Position numbers and translations under genes: made by a program. Under the pieces are notes generated by a model. That model saw only the letters and a program-made list of their open reading frames with translations. It searched no databases and was not told where the DNA came from. Positions 31,470-39,385 of a stretch of DNA of 64,000 nt are shown here, one piece after another. The stretch is from Pseudomonas sp. sp1636. Its GTDB lineage: Bacteria; Pseudomonadota; Gammaproteobacteria; Pseudomonadales; Pseudomonadaceae. Numbering within the stretch: the first letter of the stretch is position 1; every line of letters begins with the position of its first letter. The stretch is from contig NZ_JARRAB010000024.1 of the NCBI RefSeq assembly GCF_030376615.1, forward strand, positions 1 through 64,000, given 5' to 3'.

Positions 31470-32240
31470 ATGTCGAAACGCAACACGCCGCAGCGTCGTC
31501 ACACCATCCTCGCCTTGCTCGCCGAGCAGGGCGAGGTGAGCGTGGATGAGCTGGCCAAGCGTTTCGCCACCTCGGAAGTGACCATCCGCAAGGACCTCGC
31601 CGCCCTGGAAAAAAACGGCCTGTTGCTGCGTCGCTACGGCGGCGCGGTGCCGCTGCCGCAGGAGCTGATCGGCGATGCCGGCCAGCCGATTTCCCAGTAC
31701 AAGCAGGCCATCGCCCGCGCCGGTGTGGCGCGGATCCGCGAGCATGCACGGATCATCATCGACAGCGGCACCACCACGGCGGCGATGATTCCCGAGCTGG
31801 GGCACAAGCCCGGCCTGGTGGTGATGACCAACTCGCTGAACGTGGCCCGTGCCCTCAGCGAACTGGAACACGAGCCGGTGCTGCTGATGACCGGCGGCAC
31901 CTGGGATCCGCATTCGGAATCCTTCCAGGGTCAGGTCGCCGAACAGGTGCTGCGCTCCTACGACTTCGATCAGCTATTCATCGGCGCCGATGGCATCGAC
32001 CTGGCCCGCGGCACCACCACCTTCAACGAGTTGCTCGGCCTGAGTCGGGTGATGGCCGAGGTGGCCCGCGAAGTGGTGGTGATGGTCGAGAGCGACAAGA
32101 TCGGCCGCAAGATTCCCAACCTGGAACTGCCCTGGAGCAGCGTCCATACCCTGATCACCGACGAGCGCCTCAGTGCCGAGGTGCGTGAACAACTGACGGC
32201 GCGCGGAGTCAACCTGATCTGCGCAGCCGTAGAGCATTAA
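31470..32240 (+). CDS. DeoR-family regulator next to glmS
   Basis: The 256-residue protein has a DeoR helix-turn-helix (VDELAKRFATSEVTIRKDLAALEKNGLLLRRYGGAV) and a sugar-phosphate-sensing domain with DSGTTTAAMIPEL and GADGIDLARGTT. Placed between glmU and glmS, it probably tunes amino-sugar synthesis in response to a hexose phosphate. The glmS start lies 14 bp downstream. This is sometimes named glmR in pseudomonads. Confidence 0.88.
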   Translation: MSKRNTPQRRHTILALLAEQGEVSVDELAKRFATSEVTIRKDLAALEKNGLLLRRYGGAVPLPQELIGDAGQPISQYKQAIARAGVARIREHARIIIDSGTTTAAMIPELGHKPGLVVMTNSLNVARALSELEHEPVLLMTGGTWDPHSESFQGQVAEQVLRSYDFDQLFIGADGIDLARGTTTFNELLGLSRVMAEVAREVVVMVESDKIGRKIPNLELPWSSVHTLITDERLSAEVREQLTARGVNLICAAVEH

Positions 32241-32253
32241 AAGGAGCAAGACT

Positions 32254-34116
32254 ATGTGTGGCATCGTGGGCGCCGTCGCCGAACGCAACATCACCGCCGT
32301 GCTGGTGGAAGGCCTGAAACGTCTGGAATACCGCGGCTACGACAGCGCCGGTGTGGCCCTGCTGAATGACCAGGGCCAACTCGAACGCCGCCGTCGGGTG
32401 GGCAAGGTCAGCGAACTGCAGGCCGCGCTGCACGACGAGCCGCTGGCCGGCCGCCTAGGCATCGCCCATACGCGCTGGGCCACCCACGGCGCGCCGAGCG
32501 AGCGCAATGCCCACCCGCATTTCTCCGGTAGAGAGCCCGGCCAAGAGCTGGCGGTGGTGCACAACGGCATCATCGAAAACCACGAGCAACTGCGCGCGCA
32601 GCTCAAGGGCCTGGGCTACCTGTTCAGCTCCGATACCGATACCGAAGTCATCGTCCACCTGCTCGAGCACACCCTGAAAACTCAGCCAGACCTGACGGCG
32701 GCCCTGAAACAGGCGGTCAAGCAACTGCACGGCGCCTACGGCCTGGCGGTGATCAGTGCGCAGCAGCCGGATCGCCTGCTCGCCGCGCGCAGCGGCAGCC
32801 CGCTGGTGATCGGCCTGGGCCTGGGCGAGAACTTCCTCGCCTCGGATCAGCTTGCGTTAAGGCAGGTGACCGACCGTTTCATGTACCTGGAAGAGGGCGA
32901 CATCGCCGAGATCCGCCGCGACGGCGTGCAGATCTGGGATATCGACGGCAAGCCGGTACAGCGCGAAAGCGTGCAGTATCACGAAGGCGCCGAAGCCGCC
33001 GACAAGGGTGAGTTCCGCCACTTCATGCTCAAGGAAATCCACGAGCAACCCAAGGTGGTGCAGCGCACTCTGGAAGGTCGCCTGGGCACTAACCAGGTGC
33101 TGGTGCAGGCGTTCGGCCCGCAAGCCGCCGAGTTGTTCGCCAAGGTCAAGAACGTGCAGATCGTCGCCTGCGGCACCAGCTATCACGCCGGCATGGTCGC
33201 CCGTTACTGGCTGGAAGAACTGGCCGGGATTCCCTGCCAGATCGAGGTGGCCAGCGAGTTCCGCTACCGCAAGGTGGTGGTGCAGCCCGCTACCCTGTTC
33301 ATCAGCATCTCCCAGTCCGGCGAGACCGCCGACACCCTGGCCGCGCTGCGCAATGCCAAGGCGCTGAGCCCCGAGCAGGGCGGTTACCTGGCCAGCCTGG
33401 CGATCTGCAACGTCGGCATCAGCTCCCTGGTGCGCGAGTCCGACCTGTGCCTGCTGACCCAGGCCGGCCCGGAAATCGGCGTGGCTTCGACCAAGGCCTT
33501 CACCACCCAGCTGGTCGCGCTGATGCTGCTGTGCCTGTCCCTCGGTCAGGTACGCGGCGCCCTGGATAAACAGTTGGAGGCCGAACTGGTGGACGAACTG
33601 CGCCGCCTGCCGACCCGCCTCGACGAGGCCCTGGCCATGGACGCGGTGGTGGAGAAGCTCGCCGAACTGTTCGCCGAGAAGCACCACGCGCTGTTCCTCG
33701 GCCGTGGCGCGCAGTACCCGGTGGCCATGGAAGGCGCGCTCAAGCTCAAGGAGATTTCCTATATCCACGCCGAAGCCTATCCGGCCGGCGAACTCAAGCA
33801 CGGCCCCCTGGCCCTGGTCGACAGCGACATGCCGGTGGTCACGGTGGCGCCGAACAACGAGCTGCTGGAAAAGCTCAAATCCAACCTGCAGGAAGTGCGC
33901 GCCCGCGGCGGCGAGCTGATCGTGTTCGCCGATAAGCAGGCCGGCATGAGCAACGGCGAGGGCACCCACGTGGTCAACATGCCGCACATCCACGATGCCC
34001 TGGCGCCGATCCTCTACACCATCCCGCTGCAGTTGCTGTCCTACTACGTCGCCGTGTTGAAAGGCACCGACGTCGATCAGCCACGCAACCTGGCGAAGTC
34101 GGTGACGGTGGAATAA
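32254..34116 (+). CDS. glmS: Glutamine-fructose-6-phosphate aminotransferase
   Basis: The 620-residue enzyme begins MCGIVGAVAERN, where Cys2 is the glutaminase nucleophile. It has two SIS domains (CGTSYHAG, ISQSGETADTLAAL) and ends NLAKSVTVE. It makes glucosamine-6-phosphate. Its conserved 3' end is the recognition site of TnsD, and a Tn7-like island lies right after it. Confidence 0.99.
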   Translation: MCGIVGAVAERNITAVLVEGLKRLEYRGYDSAGVALLNDQGQLERRRRVGKVSELQAALHDEPLAGRLGIAHTRWATHGAPSERNAHPHFSGREPGQELAVVHNGIIENHEQLRAQLKGLGYLFSSDTDTEVIVHLLEHTLKTQPDLTAALKQAVKQLHGAYGLAVISAQQPDRLLAARSGSPLVIGLGLGENFLASDQLALRQVTDRFMYLEEGDIAEIRRDGVQIWDIDGKPVQRESVQYHEGAEAADKGEFRHFMLKEIHEQPKVVQRTLEGRLGTNQVLVQAFGPQAAELFAKVKNVQIVACGTSYHAGMVARYWLEELAGIPCQIEVASEFRYRKVVVQPATLFISISQSGETADTLAALRNAKALSPEQGGYLASLAICNVGISSLVRESDLCLLTQAGPEIGVASTKAFTTQLVALMLLCLSLGQVRGALDKQLEAELVDELRRLPTRLDEALAMDAVVEKLAELFAEKHHALFLGRGAQYPVAMEGALKLKEISYIHAEAYPAGELKHGPLALVDSDMPVVTVAPNNELLEKLKSNLQEVRARGGELIVFADKQAGMSNGEGTHVVNMPHIHDALAPILYTIPLQLLSYYVAVLKGTDVDQPRNLAKSVTVE

Positions 34117-34141
34117 GTTATCCACAGCTGATCGAAACAAT
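34081..34141 (+). other. attTn7 target region at the glmS 3' end
   Basis: The last codons of glmS (NLAKSVTVE) plus about 25 bp form the known TnsD-binding and insertion region of Tn7-type elements. Foreign-looking sequence begins at about 34141, some 25 bp past the stop codon, which is the expected insertion distance. TnsD is encoded in the island at 58919-60538. Confidence 0.75.
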
Positions 34142-34146
34142 GGATT

Positions 34147-34186
34147 GAGAAAATAAAAACTGTCGCTGGAAAATAAAAACTGTCGC
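34147..34186. repeat. Two tandem 20-bp repeats, probable transposase (TnsB) sites
   Basis: The 18-mer GAAAATAAAAACTGTCGC occurs at 34149-34166 and 34169-34186, giving a 20-bp period. Repeated 20-22 bp TnsB sites are a feature of Tn7-type ends. The pair starts about 30 bp after the glmS stop. I did not see the canonical TGT terminus at the exact expected base, so the precise tip is uncertain. Confidence 0.6.
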
Positions 34187-34220
34187 ATCCAGGGCCAGGC
34201 TCACTGCCCCTGCGATGCGA
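34183..34220. repeat. Imperfect stem-loop after the repeats
   Basis: TCGCATCCAGGG and CCCCTGCGATGCGA can pair around a short loop, giving a structure about 67 bp after glmS. It may terminate the glmS transcript before the island. Confidence 0.45.
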
Positions 34221-34270
34221 TAGATGGATGCAGCCGCCTCCCTCATCTGTAATTCACTGAATACAAAATT

Positions 34271-35389
34271 ATGTTTTTGCGAATTCAACCTGAAGAGTCG
34301 CTGCGGTCATTTATTGCGCGGAATTTCTATGTAAACAGATACAGCCCCTTAATCGCGGAGCTTAAAAAGGACTCTAATTTCGCAGTCTCGAATTACGAAA
34401 TTAAAAAAATCGGTAAGGCAATGGGGTGGCTGGGTTGTTATGGATTTAACCGGTTGCTACATAATCATATCTATTACCCTAGGAAAGCATTTCTTCATAA
34501 AAACGAAGACCTATCTTATTCTGGGTGGGAATATTGTTCGTCGGGAAGTCAGTTTGAGCTTGCTAAAGAGCCATCTCGATTCTGTCCCGAGTGTGTAAGG
34601 GGCGATATTGCATCTTTGGGATTTTCTTATTGGCGAAGAGTACATCATCCGGATATTAAGGTATGTGCCACACATAACGTCTATCTCGAAGAACAATGTC
34701 CATTTTGCTTAATGCCATTTTCCTCCAAAAATCATGACTTAGATGTTATGTGGAAAGGGTGTAAAGGATTGCACTTAAGCCATACCCCTTCTAGAAGAAA
34801 CTACAAATTCACGGAGCTTAAGAAAGCAAGATTCTTTAGAGATATCTTTAGTTTCGATTCAGTGATATCTATCGAGGCTGCACGCCTAGCATTGAGAGAA
34901 AGGGCCTGTGAGAGATGGCCATACCTTCGAGAAAAGCTAGTTGCCGCGGAGCAGTGGCATGAATTTATAGATCTTCTCAAAGGCGAATTTGGAGATGATT
35001 GGAATCTGGCATGTGGAATATACAATGATGTGATATATGGACTTGCACTAACACTCTATGATGGATTCCAGGATTTTTTAAATCATATTAAATGCTATGA
35101 CTACAGGCTTCGAAAAGTAGAATCGCTCTGGTCTACTTACGCGACTGGTGAATATCTTGCTGTTCAGTACATACGTGAAGATTATGTGTACGGCGTAGGG
35201 CACTGGTCTTGCACTTTTTCCCCAAAAGAAATATCCGATGCCCGCGGTGATTGGTACGGTCGGCCAGTAGAGTACCCTTGTTGTAATCATGTGCCATCAC
35301 TCTATAAGACTCGACCTCTACGGCCGGACCGTGTTAGGTCGGCGCCTCCGGGTGTTCCTATACTTGCAAGACATCCGTCAGAGTACTGA
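34271..35389 (+). CDS. TniQ-family transposition targeting protein, 3' end probably altered
   Basis: The 372-residue frame begins MFLRIQPEESLRSFIARNFYVNRY and holds the TniQ zinc module CPEC (105-108) ... CATH (132-135) ... CPFC (143-146). TniQ/TnsD proteins pick the target site. The first about 1000 bp are AT-rich, but the last about 120 bp are GC-richer and read as a loose tail. The original C-terminus has probably been replaced by a deletion or insertion. No other transposition gene lies next to it. It could be a remnant of an earlier element in the same attTn7 site or a second targeting factor of the present island. Confidence 0.75.
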   Translation: MFLRIQPEESLRSFIARNFYVNRYSPLIAELKKDSNFAVSNYEIKKIGKAMGWLGCYGFNRLLHNHIYYPRKAFLHKNEDLSYSGWEYCSSGSQFELAKEPSRFCPECVRGDIASLGFSYWRRVHHPDIKVCATHNVYLEEQCPFCLMPFSSKNHDLDVMWKGCKGLHLSHTPSRRNYKFTELKKARFFRDIFSFDSVISIEAARLALRERACERWPYLREKLVAAEQWHEFIDLLKGEFGDDWNLACGIYNDVIYGLALTLYDGFQDFLNHIKCYDYRLRKVESLWSTYATGEYLAVQYIREDYVYGVGHWSCTFSPKEISDARGDWYGRPVEYPCCNHVPSLYKTRPLRPDRVRSAPPGVPILARHPSEY

Positions 35390-36302
35390 GGTTAAAACTT
35401 AGGTAACTGGACTACCCCAGGGCCTCGTCATGGGGCTGATGAAATAATGGATGTAGCGGACTGGATTATTCAGAAAGAATGGCGTGGTGCAGCCCGCTTT
35501 GGTCGAGTCCCGTAAAAACCGAAATGAGCGATGCGTCGAGAGATGCTCAGTCGGCACTACACCAATGGCTGAGATGAGGTGATTGGGATCCGCGGCTAGG
35601 TGGCGCTGAAAAAACCTAGGCCAGAAATGAAAAAGGCGATCTCGAAAGATCGCCTTAAACCAAGTTTCGTCACCGGTATAGGATGCCGGGAGAGGAAGCT
35701 CTTGGGCAGTAGGCACAGGATAACATCGCGCAGTACCAGGGGGTAGTTCAGCTGTCGGGAGCTGCTTGTTGGCGCTGAGCCACTGGGTACGGTATTGGAG
35801 GTTGTACGCTTCAGATTGCCACCGGAAAGCTCTTCAGCTGGGGAGAACCTGTTGCTCTACACCAACGCCAATTGCGGGCGTGAGATCGTAGTTGAGACGG
35901 TCGCGTGGAGATTGCTTCCAATTACCAGAAGCTCAATTCAGCCGACTGTACTCATCTTTGAGATGCAGAAACTGAGGAGCAAGAGGCTGGAGTGCTCGTG
36001 TCTTGCAGCACTGAGCCTTACCGCAGAAGCAGACCTAATTTCCATGTTTCGGTTATGGCTCAATCGGGTTCATCTCAGGAAGCACCGTGCCTTCACCCCT
36101 CTAGAATGGGCTTTTGCCGCCTTTATAGGACTTTATAGTCAATTATAGAGTGATTATAGAATTTGCTTAGGAAAGCCTGATTCACACACGCTTACGGTTC
36201 TGGATTCAACTGGCCAGTCTGCTTCCGGCCAGATGCGGCCATTGCCCAGCACCGATAAAGTCCTTGGCGATATGAAGCTTCTCTCTTCTCTAGGGCATCT
36301 GT
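35390..36302. other. About 0.9-kb gap without a credible gene
   Basis: Open frames at 35399-35716 (minus) and 35795-36148 (plus) lack ribosome-binding sites and resemble nothing I know. One clear hairpin sits at 35633-35656. The base composition shifts sharply from the AT-rich tniQ, suggesting a join between segments of different origin. Confidence 0.5.
35633..35656 (-). terminator. Hairpin terminator
   Basis: AAGGCGATCT and AGATCGCCTT form a 10-bp stem with a CGAA tetraloop. On the minus strand it is followed by a run of T, so it best stops leftward transcription. Confidence 0.7.
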
Positions 36303-36959
36303 ATGCACTTCGATGAATTACTGGCTCGGTCGGCCATGCTTGAGGACCGGCTTTCCGGCTTTTTCGCGCCGCCCTTGGCCAGCGCTTCCAGTCGCCTTCA
36401 GGCAACCCAAGCGCTGGCAAGTCTGGGATTTGAGCATGCCCGGAGCCTTAAACATCTGGTAGCAGCAGGGCTATACACCTCTGCTGCTGCGTTGCTGCGA
36501 GTACATTACGAATCACTAGTTCGCGCACTTTGGGTGCTATATGTAGCAAAGGATGGACAGGCGGATTTGATGCTCGCTGAGCTCACACATGAGACGGCAA
36601 AGCAGGCAAGCAAGATCCCTATGCTCAGCCAAATGTTGGAAGATATTGAGGTCCAAGCTCCACACGCACCGGTAGCTCAGCTGAAGGAGTTTAAGCATTA
36701 CTCCTGGAGGCCGTTGAGTTCCTACGTGCATGGAGGCATCCATGCAGTTAATCGTCACGGAAGGGGGTTTCCGCCAGAACTGGTCTTAGCAGAGATCAAA
36801 CACTCGAACGGTCTGCTCGGAATAGCAGGCAATTTGCTTCTGATCCTGAGTGGTGTACCGCCTGAGACAGGAACGATGTCAGGCATCTACACGGAGTTCC
36901 AAGACTGCTTCCCCCCAGTTAACCCAACATACAAGCGGACGACCGAGTCGGCTCATTGA
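36303..36959 (+). CDS. HEPN-like hypothetical protein (resembles DUF6988/DUF5677)
   Basis: The 218-residue all-helical protein has HARSLKHLVAAGLYTSAAALLRVHYESLVRALWVLY and later RPLSSYVHGGIHAVNRH. That pattern recalls HEPN-like families annotated as DUF6988 or DUF5677, which occur in defence islands. HEPN RNases use an R-x4-6-H motif; no clean copy is visible, so nuclease activity is not claimed. No close operon partner is visible. Family placement is from memory of the pattern. Confidence 0.6.
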   Translation: MHFDELLARSAMLEDRLSGFFAPPLASASSRLQATQALASLGFEHARSLKHLVAAGLYTSAAALLRVHYESLVRALWVLYVAKDGQADLMLAELTHETAKQASKIPMLSQMLEDIEVQAPHAPVAQLKEFKHYSWRPLSSYVHGGIHAVNRHGRGFPPELVLAEIKHSNGLLGIAGNLLLILSGVPPETGTMSGIYTEFQDCFPPVNPTYKRTTESAH

Positions 36960-37141
36960 CGGTCAGAATTGTCAGTTTTCAGGCCGCAACCACCAGAGGG
37001 AAGCGGCAGAAGCCGGCCAGAAGCGGGCAGTGATCCTGATGGAAGTCTGTTCCTATTCAGGATCAACCTAGGCTTGGAGTTTTTTTATTTCACAGGGCCG
37101 GCGGTGGCAATCTATGACGTGACCCAACAAGGAGTTACACC

Positions 37142-37363
37142 ATGTGGAAACAACCACTCAAACAAGCATTCGGCATCGTAGACAAACGCTTTGCGGGGCA
37201 CCCCTCAGACCAGGAGCGGGCGCGCGAAGCACGCAAGCTGATTAACAAGGCTGGCATTAGCTGGGACGAGATCGAGGAGGAGATCAGCCGCATTCTGCAA
37301 GGCTGCACCGCCGAACACTTGCAGGTCCAGCTCGCCGCAGCGCGCAAGTTTTTCAAATTCTGA
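37142..37363 (+). CDS. Small unrecognised protein, 73 residues
   Basis: The gene has an ideal AAGGAG seven bases before its ATG, so it is probably real. The product (MWKQPLKQAFGIVDKRFAG...) is charged and helical, with GISWDEIEEEISRILQG in the middle. I recognise no family, and no partner is adjacent; the next gene starts 210 bp away. Confidence 0.55.
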   Translation: MWKQPLKQAFGIVDKRFAGHPSDQERAREARKLINKAGISWDEIEEEISRILQGCTAEHLQVQLAAARKFFKF

Positions 37364-37573
37364 TATGCAACAGTCCAGGCGCTGCCATGCCTACTTCCGT
37401 CTGAATATGGGGCTGGTGCTCTTAGCGGAGAGGCGCCGCGCTGGATTGTTTGGCCATGCACTTAGGCAACAACCACAGTCGGCTGCTGGGTCGCGAAAGG
37501 CGTTTCCCGGTCAGAAGCGGTCGTTTCCCTAGCCTCGATCCCAAGCTTGGGCCTACCGAAGCGAATTCCAAAA

Positions 37574-38806
37574 ATGACAGTAATTGCATTGATTAACCCT
37601 GAAAGTGATCCACACCTTATCGCTGACTGTCTTATTACCTCTGATGGAAAGGATGGGCGTGAATCAAAGTCGATCTGGGTTCCCTCCTTGGGAGTCGTTC
37701 AAACTGATTGGCGAGACATTGATGGGCCTTTCCATTTGGTGCGAATGGCCCGAAAAACTATTGTACTTCCTAACGGTGGGGGAATGCTGGCCTTTGCAGG
37801 TGACTGTCGAGCAGCATTCGAATTTTGGGCGGCGCTATCTGACGCAATCAATACAAAGAGCTATTACGACCCTAGTGCCTTGATCGATCGTGAAATGCTG
37901 GATCGGGTACTAATCGAAATGGGGACTAAGGCAAAATATTTTCATATTCTGGGTGTTCTACTTGGTGGAGATGGTCAAAAGCATGCATTTATCCATCGAT
38001 CAGAAATGGTGGTTCAGACAGAAAACTTTGGTACCTGTTATCTGGCTGGAAGTGGAAGTAAGCTACTGCAGACAAAAATACTTCAGGAAGACGTGCGCTT
38101 TACGGAAATCGGCGAGTGGTCTTGGGACAAAATATCTCCTACAGAGGAGCTTGCAGAGTCATTGTGCTCTAGCATGCTCTACTATGAATCGGACGCTAGT
38201 AATGGGCGAAGGCCGGATACGCCAATACATGAGCGATTTGGTGGGTTCTATGAGTGGTATGGATTTAAATTAGCCGGTGTAAAGCCAATGCCATCGCGAC
38301 TAGATATAAATCTGTACTGGGAAAACGATAAGCTCTATCTGACCCGCCTGCACTTATCAGAAACCTACATGTCTGGTAATGAGTCGGTCAGTAAATTCAA
38401 GAATCCGCAACCTTTGTTAAACGTTCTCACATTTTGCTGCCGCAGCGTCGAAGTGGATATTGCTGATTTAGTTAATTTGGATCTTAAATTTCTATTTAAA
38501 AAGGCAGACGGGTTGCTAATTGAGCGCTTCGTAAATTTATACGACACAGTTAGCGCTGCAGAAGACTCTCGCATCTCAGGATGCGCGAATGCCGATGCTC
38601 TTGAAGAACACTTTGGAATACCATTTGTAGTTAATAACGTCCGACTAATAGTTACCGTAAATGGCAAGGGCGTTATAAAGGGGGTAAGGAAGAGTGAGAG
38701 TTTTAAGCAGCCCGCCATCGTACACTCACAAAATGGCATTGTAAGTGTGGCTCTTGACAAGAATGTCACCCTTATAATCGCAGACATCTTATACAGGAAC
38801 TTCTAG
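37574..38806 (+). CDS. Proteasome/HslV-like Ntn-hydrolase protein with extra C-terminal region
   Basis: From ATG 37574 the product reads MTVIALINPESDPHLIADCLITSDG. Removing Met would expose a Thr nucleophile, and IADCLIT matches the GADxxxT of proteasome beta and HslV subunits. Further matches are LPNGGGMLAFAGDCRAAFEFW (compare AGFAGGTADAFTLFE of HslV) and FIHRSEMVVQTENFGTCYLAGSGS (compare the ENDLIAIGSGG region). The first about 200 residues thus look like an Ntn-hydrolase fold; the last about 200 are unrecognised. At 410 residues it is twice the usual subunit length. The upstream ribosome site is weak. It could be a self-activated peptidase effector; that is inference from fold and context. 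Confidence 0.6.
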   Translation: MTVIALINPESDPHLIADCLITSDGKDGRESKSIWVPSLGVVQTDWRDIDGPFHLVRMARKTIVLPNGGGMLAFAGDCRAAFEFWAALSDAINTKSYYDPSALIDREMLDRVLIEMGTKAKYFHILGVLLGGDGQKHAFIHRSEMVVQTENFGTCYLAGSGSKLLQTKILQEDVRFTEIGEWSWDKISPTEELAESLCSSMLYYESDASNGRRPDTPIHERFGGFYEWYGFKLAGVKPMPSRLDINLYWENDKLYLTRLHLSETYMSGNESVSKFKNPQPLLNVLTFCCRSVEVDIADLVNLDLKFLFKKADGLLIERFVNLYDTVSAAEDSRISGCANADALEEHFGIPFVVNNVRLIVTVNGKGVIKGVRKSESFKQPAIVHSQNGIVSVALDKNVTLIIADILYRNF

Positions 38807-39385
38807 CAAAGATGAACCAGCAGTTTCTGGTTGCATGTCGTGGGGCGCTTGTTATCGAGCTTACAGCTTCTGACTCGGCTCGCGCTCCAAACATAATCGA
38901 GTTCTTCTCGATAGAGTTTATGCTGGTTGCTCTACTGCATTAGAAGTTTTTGACGTGCATCTGCTAGGAGGCACCCGAAGGCTGCATCTAGCACGGCTCC
39001 GCGCGGGAGCCTTTCGGTCGGAGGAACAGGCGCTCCCGGTGGTTTGGCCGCAACAAACCGACCTGTTTAAACAACTCGTGATCGGTCAGCAGATTGAAGA
39101 ACGTATATTGCTCATTTTACTCATCCTTGAGGGCGAAATTAGGGGCTGCACTATTAGAGGCCAGTGCGGCCAGTGCCACTGATGCCCTGATGCCGACGAC
39201 ATGCTGTCCGCGTCATCATCGGCGCTAGGCCTGCTCCGATCATAGTTCCTAGTAGCCATCGTCCAGCCACTAATGCTTGACCAACAACGCCTGCTTTTGG
39301 CCGACTCCTGCCTGTCGACAATGGCAGCAGCCGGCTAAAAGGGAACACAGAGAATAAATCTGTCCCTTGTCTGGTTGGTGTTCAA
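38807..39385. other. Gap of about 0.6 kb without a credible gene
   Basis: Short frames at 38955-39182 (plus) and 39154-39348 (minus) have no ribosome site or recognised product. Near 39335-39365 the text GGGAACACAGAGAATAAATC, followed by TGTCCC, resembles sequence often seen at the edges of REP-type or small transposon relics. It sits just past the ABC ATPase stop codon. Confidence 0.4.

Noticed and set aside
35572..35586. 15-base match GAGATGAGGTGATTG shared with 60553-60567, near both TniQ-type genes
   Set aside because: One or a few identical 15-mers are expected by chance in 64 kb, the contexts differ, and only the second copy is part of an inverted repeat.
35399..35716. 105-codon minus-strand frame after the tniQ gene
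   Set aside because: No ribosome site and no family resemblance. The hairpin at 35633-35656 lies inside it, and its tail reads like non-coding DNA.
39154..39348. 64-codon minus-strand frame between the Ntn-hydrolase and ABC-3C genes
   Set aside because: No start signal and no family resemblance; composition suggests a relic or chance frame.
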